Positions 7,707-17,494 of a stretch of DNA of 64,000 nucleotides are shown here, piece by piece. This DNA is from Palleniella intestinalis. GTDB taxonomy: Bacteria > Bacteroidota > Bacteroidia > Bacteroidales > Bacteroidaceae. Every line of letters begins with the position of its first letter. Position 1 is the first letter of the stretch. Position numbers and translations under genes: made by a program. The notes under the pieces were generated by a model. The model was not told the DNA's origin, ran no database searches, and saw only the letters and a program-made list of their open reading frames with translations. The stretch covers positions 339,617 through 403,616 of the forward strand of contig NZ_JABKKG010000004.1 of the NCBI RefSeq assembly GCF_013166595.1. The letters run 5' to 3'.

Positions 7707-9662
7707 TTAGTAACCATTGTTTCCATATTCGTCAGCATTGTCTATCTGGCTGAGGAAATCATAAGAAATAGGACGGAGATAGTGCTTCTTCTCAAAAGAC
7801 CTTGCCGCACGCGGATTATACTTGGCCAGGCGGGCCTCAAAAGCCTTGTGGCGCTTCAGCAATGCCCAGCGGCTGTACTCTCCGCATAGTTCACGGGCGT
7901 ATTCGTCAAACACATCCTCTTCGGTAGCTTTTGTCAGCTTCATGTGAGTCTCATAGTCTGCTGCGTTGCGGCAGGCACGCTTGCGCAGGACGTTCAGGTG
8001 CTTTGCTGCTGCCACCTCATCGCCAAGCATCTGATTGGCTTCAGCGGCAATCAGATAAACTTCAGCCATGCGCATAATCATTATGTCTCCGCACTTATAC
8101 TGAAGGTTGCTGCCGTTGAAAGCGCCGTCGAAGTTCCAGTTGTACTTGGTGAAGGCCGGGTACATCTGGTAAAGGTTTGTGCCACCGGCATCGAAACTTG
8201 CTTCCTTGTACTTGCCTTCTGCATCGAAAAGGTCGTCGATGTTCACGGTCACGTATGCACGCTTAGCCTTCTCCGCTGCGGTCAGCGGTTCCTTGCTCAG
8301 GTAGATGATGAAGCGGTCCTCATCCTCTGCCAACGGGTAAGGATGGCTGTAGACATTCTTGACAGCCTCCAGTTTTGACACATCTCCGGAATGGTCACCC
8401 TTTGGCCATACCTTAGCAGGATACTGGTTGCCGGCACCATTTGACGTAGGGATTGCGGTAGCATCAACATAAGGATAGATGAACTTTCCAGCGTGTTCCT
8501 GTGCGATTCCGTATTTCTCGCAAATTGCACTTGTCAGTTCAAGTTTCTTGCTGCCATAGGTTATTCCCCATCCTGACTGCTCCATGGAGAATTCTCCGAA
8601 AGCTGTCATGAAGGAGTTCTCCCAACGTTTGTCGTACTTGGCGTCAAAACAGTCGATAAGGTATTTTGAAGGAGCAAGAATATTATTGTTCACACGTCCA
8701 AGGTAATAGTTGGACTTGTCCTGTGTCTTATACAAGTCATTACACTTGTAAGGATTCGGTGACATAAACGAGAATATGTTAGTCTGCTTGCCCACCTTCA
8801 TGGAAGCATCGTAAGGGTTGGGACCGGAGGCAACGAAAAGAGCCTCCTTGTTGTTACGGTTGTTTGTTTGTGCCCACACATCTGCAACGTCATCATAAAG
8901 TTCCGCCTTGTACTGTGCCGCATTTTTGATAAGATGCTCCGCAACCTCCTTGGCACACTCCCAATAAGGCTTGCCGTTATCCTTCAAGCCCTCACCTGCT
9001 CCCTGTGCATAGATACGCGCCAGCAGGCCTAATGCCGTCTTCTTCGTACAGCGCGCATAGTTGTCGTCAACAGGGTCGACAGCAAGATTCTCTGCGGCAT
9101 ATTTCAAATCCTCCACTATCTGTCCGTAGATTTCTTCGATGGTGTTGCGCTGCGGGCGGTTGTTCACTTTGTCCGCTTCTTTAAGGTTGAGCGTAATAGG
9201 ACCGTAGTGGGTTACAAGCACTGAATAATAGAATCCGCGCAGGCAGCGTGCCTCGGCAACCATCCTCTTTATCTTGTCAGGGTCGCCATCCTGAACCCGG
9301 TCTGCACGCTCTATTGCAGCGTTGCAGTTGTTGATCATCGAATAGGCATTGCGGAAGGTCACGTTAGGATACTGCACATTCGGCGCAAGCCCTTCATAAT
9401 AATATACCTCCTGTGCCCATGTCTTGTTGTTGGCAGTAATCCAAAGGTCTGTACCGCCTTCGGCAAGGCTGAGGTACTCATAGTTGAACAGATAGCCGGA
9501 GAGAGCCTGATAGCAATATGACTGCATGCCTTTCCACCCCTCAAAAGTGCTCAGACGCTCGTTGGCATCGAGTGATGTCGGGTTATATTCGTCAAGTGAA
9601 CAAGCATGCAACGCAGCTGCCATGCAAGTTCCCATTATTATTTTATTAAATGTATTCTTCAT
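7707..9662 (-). CDS. SusD/RagB family nutrient-binding outer membrane lipoprotein
   Basis: 651 residues with a lipoprotein signal ending in lipobox LHAC (Cys21), then SLDEYNP, typical of surface-exposed SusD proteins. The helical TPR-like core is seen in MVAEARCLRGFYYSVLVTHYG and in the C-terminal RMAEVYLIAAEANQMLG, and the end has LCGEYSRWALLKR, like the family's ELxGEGxRWxDLxR motif. SusD caps the SusC barrel and captures glycan or other ligands at the cell surface. The gene starts 24 bp after the susC stop, so the pair is one transcript. No glycoside hydrolase or sensor is adjacent, so the ligand cannot be deduced. Confidence 0.95.
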   Translation of the reverse strand: MKNTFNKIIMGTCMAAALHACSLDEYNPTSLDANERLSTFEGWKGMQSYCYQALSGYLFNYEYLSLAEGGTDLWITANNKTWAQEVYYYEGLAPNVQYPNVTFRNAYSMINNCNAAIERADRVQDGDPDKIKRMVAEARCLRGFYYSVLVTHYGPITLNLKEADKVNNRPQRNTIEEIYGQIVEDLKYAAENLAVDPVDDNYARCTKKTALGLLARIYAQGAGEGLKDNGKPYWECAKEVAEHLIKNAAQYKAELYDDVADVWAQTNNRNNKEALFVASGPNPYDASMKVGKQTNIFSFMSPNPYKCNDLYKTQDKSNYYLGRVNNNILAPSKYLIDCFDAKYDKRWENSFMTAFGEFSMEQSGWGITYGSKKLELTSAICEKYGIAQEHAGKFIYPYVDATAIPTSNGAGNQYPAKVWPKGDHSGDVSKLEAVKNVYSHPYPLAEDEDRFIIYLSKEPLTAAEKAKRAYVTVNIDDLFDAEGKYKEASFDAGGTNLYQMYPAFTKYNWNFDGAFNGSNLQYKCGDIMIMRMAEVYLIAAEANQMLGDEVAAAKHLNVLRKRACRNAADYETHMKLTKATEEDVFDEYARELCGEYSRWALLKRHKAFEARLAKYNPRAARSFEKKHYLRPISYDFLSQIDNADEYGNNGY

Positions 9663-9686
9663 TGTGTGATAACTTAAATAATGAAA

Positions 9687-12600
9687 TTAGAATGACAGGT
9701 TCACGCCAAACACCAGCTGTCTGGTCAGAGGATACTCCAGCGCACCGTTCATCTCAGGGTCGTAGTCCTTGATGAGATGGCTCTTTGCCACAACCAGCGG
9801 ATTGGTAATAGTGCCATAGAAGCGGCATTTCTCTATACCTGCTTTCTTGACAAGATTCTTTGGCAGGGTATAGCCAAGAGTGATGTTCTTAATCTTGAAG
9901 AAAGAACCGTCGACATAGGACAGAGCCGCACTGCCGACATAGTTGGTCAGGTTGCGTCCCGCATAGATTGCAGGGAAGTCGTTGGAAGGGTTGTCGACTG
10001 TCCAGTAGTTGAAATACTCAGGGAAGTTGCGCACGCCGCTCGGATCATAGCGCCCCAACATCGAGTAGTTGATCATCTGTCCCCAACGCATATACATGAA
10101 TATGCTCAGGTCGAAGTTCTTATAGGTAATCTGGTTCTGGAAGCCCAACGTCCAGTCAGGAGAGTTGTGCCCAAGCACCTGATAATCCTTGTTGCTGACA
10201 GTGTAGCGGTTGTCCTTGTCATAATACACACGTTCACCGTCCTCGCCAATCTTGAAGTAGCGCCCCTCGCTCTCGCGTTCCATGCCCGGCACATTGATTT
10301 TCAAGTCGCCCGGCTTTGCTCCGAACACAGCAGCGTCAGCCTCTTCGCCCAACTGCCATACACCATCGAGCTTGTAGTGGTAGAAAGAGTTTACAGGATG
10401 GTTCTTGGAAAGTGTATAGCCGGTGCTTCCGTTCTGTATGTTGTCGGAAGTTCCGTCGATAAGGGAGACAATCTTCTCCTTGTTGTATGTGAACGTCACA
10501 GTTGAGCTCCATTGGAAATCCTTTTTCACTATGTTGCGTGTGTTCAATGTCATTTCCATACCTGTGTTCTTTGTCTCACAAATGTTCTGGTTCATGTAAT
10601 AGTACTCGGTGGCACTGAATCCGCCATTGGTGATAGGCAGATTGCGTGACCAGATGACACCATCGGTCTTTGTGATATAGAAATCACCCGTGAAGTTGAT
10701 TCGTCCTCTCAGGAAAGATGCGTCTACACCGATATTTGTATTGTAGGATTTCTCCCAGGTCAAATCAGGGTTGGTATAGTTCTTCGAGAATGTGTAAGCA
10801 TTGATAAGGCTGCCACCCAAAGCCATTCCCTTAAAGTCAAGGCTTGAGATTGAGGTGTAAGGGCTTATGGAAGCTGTGCCTGTCACACCGTAGCCGACGC
10901 GCAGCTTGAGGTTGTCCAGCCAACCCTGTGCTGACTCCATGAACTTCTCATCACTGATACGCCAACCCAAAGAGAATGCAGGGAACGTGTCCCAGCGGTT
11001 GCCGTCCATAAGGCGGGAAGAGCCGTCATGGCGCACGGAAGCCGAGAACAGATACTTGCCCATGTAAGAATAGTTGACACGGCCTACAAAACCCAAAGCC
11101 TTGGACATCGTATACTCTGAAGAGTTTGTGGAGAATTGGGAGCCGGCATCCATGTTATGCCACAGGAACTTGTTGCTCTCTATGTTTGTCTGCTTCATGT
11201 AAGAGTAGTCGTATTGGTTGTCCTCCCACGACACAACACCGGTCAGAGTGATGTCATGCTTGTCCCGGATGTTGAAATTATATGTGAGGATGTTCTCCCA
11301 TTTGTAATTAAGGTTTCGCTTGTTTGTGATTGTAGCATACACATTATCGTTTGTGCCTACGGAAGAAGAACCGCTCTGGTAATAGTACTGGTATGAGCCT
11401 TCACCTTGGAAATAGTTGTTGCGCATGTACTCCAAAGAGACACCCATACGGGAAATCAGTGAAAGCCCCTTCATAGGATTCACCTCGATGTACGGATTGA
11501 AATATACCTTGAAGTTTTGGTCCTGATTCTTGTATGTGCCACCCTCAGAGTTCAGCAGCAGGTTGGTGAACGTGCTGCCATGGCATGGGTTGACAATCAG
11601 CTTGCCGTTCTCGTCACGGAGCTTGCCCAAAGGCTCTCCGGCCATGGCTGTCTCCAGCTTTGCGAAAGCTTTGTTGCGGTGCACATAGGACCCTTGGAGG
11701 TTTGCGCCTATTTTCAACCAGTTCTTTACCTTATGGTCAATGCGCATGTTCGTGGAGTAGACTTTGTAGTTGTCATTCTTGTACTGACCGTTCTCGTCCG
11801 AGAAGTTCATGGACAAGTAGCCCTTTGTCTTCTCTGTGCCGCCGGATACGGACAAGGAATAGTTCTGTGTGTAACCGTTCTGCATAAGTTCATCCACCCA
11901 ATCGATGTATTCACCGTTGAGATGTGACCGGTAGGCATCTTCCGATGGGAACACTTTTCGGTCATCAGCCTCCGATGTCCAGTTACCTGTAGCCTTGTTA
12001 GCCTCACGCAGTCCCTGAAGGTAGGATTCTCCGCTGCGCATCTTCGGAGTCTTTGACCATCCGTTGAATCCTGCGAAGGCGTTGAAATTCACATTCAGCT
12101 TTCCTTCCTTGCCGCTCTTTGTGGTGATGATGACAACACCATTGGCACCGCTGGCACCATAGACAGCCGTAGAGGATGCGTCTTTCAATATTTCAATAGA
12201 TGCAATGTCGTTCGGGTTGAGAGTGGAGTAATCGCCCGGCATGCCATCGATGATGAAAGTCGGATTGCCATCCGCAGAGAATGAACGTGTGCCACGCAGC
12301 TGCATAGTCACGCCCTCACCCGGCTGGCCGGAAGCACGAGTGATGTCCAGACCTGCCACCTTGCCCTGCAATGCTTCCATAGGGTTGCTTCCCGGATTCT
12401 TTGTGATTTCCTCACTCTTGACCGATACGATTGCACCGGTAAGGTCACGCTTTTTCTGCGTACCGTAACCGATGACCACAACCTCGTCCATCACCTTGGA
12501 GTCGGAAGCCATTTGGACCTTCATTCCGTTAGATGCCTTTACCGTCTGGGTTGTATATCCCACATAGGAGAACTCCAAAACCGCTCCCTTGGGAGCATTC

Positions 12601-12845
12601 AGTGAGAAATTGCCGTCGATGTCGGTAATGGTGGCTGCCTGCGAGTTCTTCACCTTGATAGTGACGCCTATCATAGGCTCCCCCGTTTCGTCAACAACAG
12701 TTCCCGTGATAGCATTCTGCCGGGTTTGCACAAATGTGTGTGTTCTTGTATCGGCAAAGACCGATACCGGATTCACAGTTGCTGCAAAGCCAGCCAACAA
12801 CATCGCCGTCATGGCTCTGTTGACCAAAGCTTTGTTTTTTTGCAT
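9687..12845 (-). CDS. SusC/RagA family TonB-linked outer membrane transporter
   Basis: 1052 residues. A signal peptide ends near residue 31 (VFA, then Asp). A carboxypeptidase-regulatory-like domain follows (about 45-120: ITGTVVDETGEPMIGVTI, FSYVGYTTQ). Then come the SusC signature DEVVVIGYGTQKKRDLTGAI, the plug (about 135-240, with PTFIIDGMPG and SIEILKDASSTAVYGA), and a 22-strand barrel ending in Phe (VFGVNLSF). It imports a ligand captured by SusD using TonB energy. It is the first gene of the pair; its promoter region holds a palindrome. Confidence 0.96.
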   Translation of the reverse strand: MQKNKALVNRAMTAMLLAGFAATVNPVSVFADTRTHTFVQTRQNAITGTVVDETGEPMIGVTIKVKNSQAATITDIDGNFSLNAPKGAVLEFSYVGYTTQTVKASNGMKVQMASDSKVMDEVVVIGYGTQKKRDLTGAIVSVKSEEITKNPGSNPMEALQGKVAGLDITRASGQPGEGVTMQLRGTRSFSADGNPTFIIDGMPGDYSTLNPNDIASIEILKDASSTAVYGASGANGVVIITTKSGKEGKLNVNFNAFAGFNGWSKTPKMRSGESYLQGLREANKATGNWTSEADDRKVFPSEDAYRSHLNGEYIDWVDELMQNGYTQNYSLSVSGGTEKTKGYLSMNFSDENGQYKNDNYKVYSTNMRIDHKVKNWLKIGANLQGSYVHRNKAFAKLETAMAGEPLGKLRDENGKLIVNPCHGSTFTNLLLNSEGGTYKNQDQNFKVYFNPYIEVNPMKGLSLISRMGVSLEYMRNNYFQGEGSYQYYYQSGSSSVGTNDNVYATITNKRNLNYKWENILTYNFNIRDKHDITLTGVVSWEDNQYDYSYMKQTNIESNKFLWHNMDAGSQFSTNSSEYTMSKALGFVGRVNYSYMGKYLFSASVRHDGSSRLMDGNRWDTFPAFSLGWRISDEKFMESAQGWLDNLKLRVGYGVTGTASISPYTSISSLDFKGMALGGSLINAYTFSKNYTNPDLTWEKSYNTNIGVDASFLRGRINFTGDFYITKTDGVIWSRNLPITNGGFSATEYYYMNQNICETKNTGMEMTLNTRNIVKKDFQWSSTVTFTYNKEKIVSLIDGTSDNIQNGSTGYTLSKNHPVNSFYHYKLDGVWQLGEEADAAVFGAKPGDLKINVPGMERESEGRYFKIGEDGERVYYDKDNRYTVSNKDYQVLGHNSPDWTLGFQNQITYKNFDLSIFMYMRWGQMINYSMLGRYDPSGVRNFPEYFNYWTVDNPSNDFPAIYAGRNLTNYVGSAALSYVDGSFFKIKNITLGYTLPKNLVKKAGIEKCRFYGTITNPLVVAKSHLIKDYDPEMNGALEYPLTRQLVFGVNLSF

Positions 12846-12899
12846 GATTTTAAGTTAGTTGTTTGATAGATTTATTTACATTTGTCTGTTAGGACGGTG

Positions 12900-12924
12900 C
12901 AAAAGTAATACATTTGAAATGTAT
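12900..12924 (-). promoter_or_regulatory. susC promoter with palindromic operator candidate
   Basis: The minus strand carries a -7 box TACTTTTGC (12907-12900), 55 bp before the susC start. Directly upstream, 12908-12924 is a perfect 17-bp palindrome with arms ATACATTT and AAATGTAT around one central base. It fills the -7/-33 spacer, and no -33 TTG is seen. A promoter without -33 and with a palindrome is what a regulated susCD promoter could look like. Confidence 0.55.
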
Positions 12925-13081
12925 TTTAATTAATCAGGAATCCTATTTAACACATTTTACCCCCCCCTGTTAGTTTTAGGTTTTCTTAACATATTGTATA
13001 GCCCTTTCTCTCTAAATGGTGCAAAAATGCTTTTTCTAATTTGGTGTGATATTTTCTAATGGATTTATTTGATGGGGATAT

Positions 13082-13121
13082 AAAAACAAAACAGTCCGGC
13101 TTCCATGCGGAAGTCGGACTG
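13082..13121 (-). terminator. Rho-independent terminator of pckA
   Basis: The hairpin CAGTCCG-CTTCC/GGAAG-CGGACTG (13092-13121) is followed on the minus strand by TTTTGTTTTT. It lies 100 bp beyond the pckA stop codon. The rest of the gap up to the susC promoter holds a run of eight C (12960-12967) and no gene. Confidence 0.85.
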
Positions 13122-13220
13122 AGATTATAGGGTAAGGTGGCAATAGTCTTGTTCACCTTTCCCCTCTTGCGTGCAGGGCTGAATCCTTGTTGTAGGACAT
13201 CCTGTCCGCAGATGTGCTGT

Positions 13221-14822
13221 TTAGAGCTGTGGGCCGGCAGCGACAAGAGCCTTGCCTGCCTCGTTTGTTGTGTACTTCGCGAAGTTCTTGATGAAGCGTC
13301 CAGCGAGGTCCTTAGCCTTCTCTTCCCACTCAGCTGCGTCAGCGTATGTGTCGCGTGGGTCAAGGATTGCAGGGTTAACGTTAGGAAGCGCTGTTGGAAC
13401 CTCGAAGTCGAACATAGGAATCTTCTTAGTCTCAGCCTCGAGGATAGAGCCGTCGAGGATAGCGTCGATGATACCACGTGTGTCAGGAATAGAGATACGC
13501 TTGCCTGTACCGTTCCAGCCAGTGTTTACGAGGTATGCCTTAGCGCCTGACTTCTGCATCTTCTTCACGAGTTCCTCAGCGTACTTTGTTGGGTGGAGCT
13601 CAAGGAATGCCTGGCCGAAGCAAGCAGAGAATGTAGGAGTTGGCTCTGTGATGCCACGCTCTGTACCTGCGAGCTTAGCTGTGAATCCTGAGAGGAAGTA
13701 GTACTGAGTCTGCTCAGGTGTGAGGATAGATACCGGAGGGAGCACACCGAATGCGTCTGCAGAAAGGAAGATAACGTTCTTGGCTGCAGGTGCAGATGAG
13801 CCCGGCTGGATGTTGTTGATGTGGTCGATTGGGTAAGAGACACGTGTGTTCTCTGTCACAGACTTGTCGTTGAAGTCGATTGTGCCGTCCTCAGCAACAG
13901 TCACGTTCTCGAGGAGAGCGTTGCGCTTGATAGCACCGTAGATGTCCGGCTCGTTCTCCTTAGAGAGGTTGATGACCTTTGCATAGCAGCCACCCTCGAA
14001 GTTGAAGACGCCGTTGTCGTCCCATCCGTGCTCGTCATCACCGATAAGGCGACGCTTAGGGTCTGTAGAAAGAGTAGTCTTGCCTGTGCCGGAGAGACCG
14101 AAGAAGATAGCTGTGTTCTCACCGTTCATGTCGCAGTTAGCAGAGCAGTGCATAGAAGCGATGCCCTTGAGTGGGAGGAAGTAGTTCATCATTGAGAACA
14201 TGCCCTTCTTCATCTCACCGCCGTACCATGTGTTGATGATAACCTGCTCCTTGCTTGTTGTGTTGAATGCCACGCAAGTCTCAGAGTTGAGTCCGAGTTC
14301 CTTGTAGTTCTCTACCTTTGCCTTTGATGCGTTGTAGACAACGAAGTCAGGTGTGAACTCAGCAAGCTCCTCAGCTGTAGGCTTGATGAACATGTTTGTT
14401 ACGAAGTGTGCCTGCCATGCAACCTCAACGATGAAGCGCACTGCCATGCGTGTGTCCTTGTTGGCACCGCAGAATGCGTCAACTACATAGAGGTTCTTGT
14501 CGCAGAGCTCCTTCTTGGCGATTTCCTTGACCTGAGCCCATACTTCCTCAGACATTGGGTGGTTGTCGTTCTTGTACTCCTCTGTTGTCCACCATACTGT
14601 GTCCTTGGAATTCTCGTCCATGACGATGTACTTGTCCTTAGGTGAACGACCGGTGTAGATACCTGTCATGACGTTCACTGCGCCAAGCTCTGTGTCCTTA
14701 CCTACCTCGTAACCTTCGAGACCTGCCTTTGTCTCTTCCTCGAACAACTGCTCGTAGGAAGGGTTGTGGGCAATCACTGTTGAGCCGGTGATGCCGTACT
14801 GAGTCAAATCCAAATTTGCCAT
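13221..14822 (-). CDS. pckA: Phosphoenolpyruvate carboxykinase (ATP)
   Basis: 533 residues from the ATG at 14822, giving [12 protein letters not shown], the usual Bacteroidetes N-terminus; the longer frame to 14876 is unlikely. It interconverts oxaloacetate plus ATP with phosphoenolpyruvate, CO2 and ADP; in Bacteroidetes it mainly fixes CO2 on the way to succinate. Visible are [11 protein letters not shown], the P-loop [12 protein letters not shown] (about residue 241), the metal site [20 protein letters not shown], and [12 protein letters not shown]. It has its own terminator and a promoter divergent from upp. Confidence 0.97.
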   Translation of the reverse strand: MANLDLTQYGITGSTVIAHNPSYEQLFEEETKAGLEGYEVGKDTELGAVNVMTGIYTGRSPKDKYIVMDENSKDTVWWTTEEYKNDNHPMSEEVWAQVKEIAKKELCDKNLYVVDAFCGANKDTRMAVRFIVEVAWQAHFVTNMFIKPTAEELAEFTPDFVVYNASKAKVENYKELGLNSETCVAFNTTSKEQVIINTWYGGEMKKGMFSMMNYFLPLKGIASMHCSANCDMNGENTAIFFGLSGTGKTTLSTDPKRRLIGDDEHGWDDNGVFNFEGGCYAKVINLSKENEPDIYGAIKRNALLENVTVAEDGTIDFNDKSVTENTRVSYPIDHINNIQPGSSAPAAKNVIFLSADAFGVLPPVSILTPEQTQYYFLSGFTAKLAGTERGITEPTPTFSACFGQAFLELHPTKYAEELVKKMQKSGAKAYLVNTGWNGTGKRISIPDTRGIIDAILDGSILEAETKKIPMFDFEVPTALPNVNPAILDPRDTYADAAEWEEKAKDLAGRFIKNFAKYTTNEAGKALVAAGPQL

Positions 14823-14934
14823 TGTTGTGTAATAATTTATTGGTTTGTAAAACTTTAACTTGTTTTTCCTGTTCACACGTATAGTCTACCATGCACTCCG
14901 TTGAAGGGCGTGGCAGAACGTGTCTATTTGAATG

Positions 14935-14965
14935 CAAAATTACGAAAAACTTGGAAATTATACAA
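14935..14965 (-). promoter_or_regulatory. pckA promoter
   Basis: On the minus strand a -33 TTG (14965-14963) is followed by exactly 20 bp and the -7 box TAATTTTG (14942-14935). The leader to the pckA ATG is about 110 nt. Confidence 0.7.
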
Positions 14966-14968
14966 TAC

Positions 14969-15003
14969 TTGGACTTTATTTTAAAATTATTTTGCTAACT
15001 TTG
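14969..15003 (+). promoter_or_regulatory. upp promoter
   Basis: The -7 box TAACTTTG lies at 14996-15003, with a TTG at 14969-14971 (24-bp spacer, slightly long). It is 46 bp before the upp ATG and overlaps head to head with the pckA promoter, so the two may influence each other. Confidence 0.6.
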
Positions 15004-15049
15004 CATTCAAACCTTTTGATTAGCTAACATAAGTCAACAATATAAAGAA

Positions 15050-15709
15050 ATGAAAGTAGTGGATTTCAGCAAGCAGAGGACTGTCATCAACAAATATGTC
15101 AGTGAACTGCGTGATGTGAACGTTCAGAAGGACCGTCTGCGCTTCCGTCAGAATGTGGTGCGTATAGGTCATGCCATGGCTTACGAGGTAAGCAAGTCGT
15201 TGGAGTATAAGGACATCACGGTGCAGACTCCTTTGGCGGAGGCTGTGGCGAGTGTCCCTGCCGAGGAAATTGTCATCGGAACGGTGTTCCGTGCCGGTCT
15301 TCCTTTGCATCAAGGCTTCCTTGATGTCTTTGACGAAGCCGGCAACGCCTTTGTCTCTGCCTACCGTTACTACAAGGACAAGGAGGGGACGGATGTGGGC
15401 ATAAAGATAGAGTACATCGCCACTCCTGACCTTGAGGGCAAGACACTGATACTTGTCGACCCGATGCTTGCCACGGGCGGTTCGATGGAGCTTGCCTATG
15501 AGGCTTTCTGCACAAAGGGTACTCCGAAGAAGCTCATCATGGCGTGCGTGATTGCTGCCAAGGGTGGCGTGGATTATCTAAAGAAGTTCTTCCCGTCAAA
15601 CGATGTCGCACTGTATTGCGGTGCTATCGACCCGGAGCTGAATAGCCATAAGTACATCGTGCCGGGCTTGGGTGATGCCGGTGACTTGATGTATGGTGAC
15701 AAGCTGTAA
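15050..15709 (+). CDS. upp: Uracil phosphoribosyltransferase
   Basis: 219 residues. The phosphoribosyltransferase signature LILVDPMLATGGSM, which binds the PRPP ribose phosphate, is intact, and the C-terminal YIVPGLGDAGDLMYGD matches the uracil-binding end of Upp enzymes. It converts uracil and PRPP to UMP in the cytoplasm (pyrimidine salvage). It is a single gene with its own promoter, and it converges with the MATE gene; the palindrome at 15820-15876 lies between them. Confidence 0.95.
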   Translation: MKVVDFSKQRTVINKYVSELRDVNVQKDRLRFRQNVVRIGHAMAYEVSKSLEYKDITVQTPLAEAVASVPAEEIVIGTVFRAGLPLHQGFLDVFDEAGNAFVSAYRYYKDKEGTDVGIKIEYIATPDLEGKTLILVDPMLATGGSMELAYEAFCTKGTPKKLIMACVIAAKGGVDYLKKFFPSNDVALYCGAIDPELNSHKYIVPGLGDAGDLMYGDKL

Positions 15710-15819
15710 GGTGTTTGTTTTCGCATTGATAAGTTAGTCACCAACATCAAGCGGCATCATTTGCCAATCGTTATAGCGGGACAGGTAATGCAAATTAATT
15801 TTGGTGGCTGAATTTATAT

Positions 15820-15876
15820 ATTAGTCCCACATAAATGAAACGTATATTATGTTTGTTTCATTTATGTGGGACTAAT
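15820..15876. repeat. Perfect 22-bp inverted repeat with 13-nt loop
   Basis: The arms at 15820-15841 and 15855-15876 are exact reverse complements and begin ATTAGTCCCACATAAATG. It sits between convergent upp and the MATE gene, so a two-way terminator is possible, but the arms are AT-rich, unusually long and exact, and no T-run follows the plus-strand side. A small MITE-like mobile remnant is the alternative. Confidence 0.85.
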
Positions 15877-15941
15877 CTTGTTGGTTTGATGTTTTCTTTC
15901 TTTGGGAGACAGTAAGTTGTTGATTATAATGATAGTATGCC

Positions 15942-17342
15942 TTATGTCGTAAATGCCTTTCCCTGCCACCGCTTGCTGTGCCAGCGGCGCATGAGGGTTA
16001 TGCCGCGGAGGTTCTCGTCGAGGGCGAAAGCCACCCAGAAACCGAGGAGTCCGAAGCCCAGAGGCATGCCTATCACCCATGCCAGTCCCACAGCGACAGT
16101 CCATTGGAAGATTACTCCCACAATGACAGGATAGACTACGTCGCCGGCAGCGCGGAGCGTGCCGCAGGCAAAGATGTTCTTCACACGGCCTACGCTGAGG
16201 AACCAGTCTATTATAAATATGTAGGTGCCGGTCTCGATTATCCACGGATTGTCGGTCAGTGCCTCAAGGATGAATCTGCCACCTATGGCGAGCAGTGCCG
16301 CCACGATGAGCGTCAGGCGCATGGCGAAGCGTTCGATGTAGTTGCCGAGGATGTATGCCGCACGGTAGCGCAGCTGTCCCACGTACTGTCCGACGAGGAT
16401 GTCACCGCCCTGCACGATGCTCTGGCTGAGGAGTATGACAAATGTGATGACGGTCGAGCAGTAGATTTTTGTCGTCAGAGCCTCCGTGCTCAGTTTGTTT
16501 ATGAAATAGGTGATGACTATCTGCGAGAGAGCATAGGACAGTTCCTCGCTCATGGCAGGTATGCCCACCTTGAAGAGATTCTTCATCTCATCCCAAGGGA
16601 ACGGGCGGAAATTGTTCTTCACGACAATTGTCTGCCGGCGTATGCTGTACATCGGATGCAGGGCTATGCGCAGCGGATTGGTGAACACCTTCCGCTTGCC
16701 GGGCCATAGAGAAGGCAGTGTGCAGAGGAGGATGAGCGTCGCCACGATGCGGCTGACAGCCGTTGCCCATGCCGCTCCCTCCACTCCCATGGCAGGGCAT
16801 CCCCAGTTGCCGAAGATGAGGGCGTAGTTGCCGCCTATGTTGAGGATGTTCACGGCAACGGTGGCGAGCATAGGATAAAGCGGGCGTCCCGTGGAGCGCA
16901 GTGCTCCGCTGATGGTCAGTGAGATGGCTTGGAAGAATGACAGTGAGCCGGTTATCTTGAGGTAAAGCACACCGTCAGCCATAAGGTTCTCACGTAGTCC
17001 GAAGGCGATGAGTATTGGTTCTGCCCACAGCCACAGCACGGCACTGGTGAGAAGGGCGAGGAGAGTGTTCACGCCGAGGGCTATCCCCACAATCTGCACG
17101 AACCGTGTCTTCATCCCTGCGCCGAAATACTGTGCACAGAGGATAGCTGCTCCCATTGCCACGAAGTTGTAGACGAGGAACACGAGTGACACAAGTTGGT
17201 TGTCAAGTCCTACCGCCGCCACGGCGTCATCGCTGTACTGTGAGAGCATGACGGTGTCGACCGCACCGAGCAGCAGCACCAGTGCGATGTCTATGAATAT
17301 GGGCATGGTGAGCCTTGTCAGCTCTTTCTTTACGGAAATCAT
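15942..17342 (-). CDS. MATE family efflux transporter
   Basis: 466 residues with about twelve hydrophobic segments and the two-fold MATE pattern. The N-terminal half opens with LTRLTMPIFIDIALVLLLGAVDTVMLSQYSDDAVAAVGL, here containing the Asp and Gly residues conserved in the first helices, and includes GALRSTGRPLYPM; the second half has ICGTLRAAGD-like CGTLRAAGDVVYPV. MATE proteins expel cationic drugs or metabolites with sodium or protons across the inner membrane. No regulator is adjacent, and the substrate is not predictable. There is no clear promoter. Confidence 0.92.
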   Translation of the reverse strand: MISVKKELTRLTMPIFIDIALVLLLGAVDTVMLSQYSDDAVAAVGLDNQLVSLVFLVYNFVAMGAAILCAQYFGAGMKTRFVQIVGIALGVNTLLALLTSAVLWLWAEPILIAFGLRENLMADGVLYLKITGSLSFFQAISLTISGALRSTGRPLYPMLATVAVNILNIGGNYALIFGNWGCPAMGVEGAAWATAVSRIVATLILLCTLPSLWPGKRKVFTNPLRIALHPMYSIRRQTIVVKNNFRPFPWDEMKNLFKVGIPAMSEELSYALSQIVITYFINKLSTEALTTKIYCSTVITFVILLSQSIVQGGDILVGQYVGQLRYRAAYILGNYIERFAMRLTLIVAALLAIGGRFILEALTDNPWIIETGTYIFIIDWFLSVGRVKNIFACGTLRAAGDVVYPVIVGVIFQWTVAVGLAWVIGMPLGFGLLGFWVAFALDENLRGITLMRRWHSKRWQGKAFTT

Positions 17343-17463
17343 GATGTATGTGTTATTCTGAAATTAATCTTTTTCCTTGTTTCTGTTGCTCGTCATTGTG
17401 TTGGTGTTCGGCATAAACTGTTATGGTTTATACGGCATACCCCCATTGATACCCCTATAGAAT

Positions 17464-17494
17464 TTGGAATCGCTTGCGAAATGTTGTATCTTTG
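17464..17494 (+). promoter_or_regulatory. Orphan plus-strand promoter
   Basis: TTG at 17464-17466, a 20-bp spacer, and TATCTTTG at 17487-17494 form a textbook Bacteroidetes promoter. No plus-strand gene follows; the next gene (GH28) is on the minus strand and ends at 17658, so the transcript would run antisense into it. Confidence 0.65.

Noticed and set aside
9777..10505. Long plus-strand frame (242 codons) inside susC
   Set aside because: It is antisense to a gene with full SusC motifs, and its translation shows no domain or signal; long antisense frames are common opposite GC-balanced coding sequence.
12986..13477. Minus-strand frame of 163 codons overlapping the end of pckA
   Set aside because: It overlaps pckA in another frame, crosses the pckA terminator hairpin, and its Ser/Thr/Arg-rich start is typical of an out-of-frame reading.
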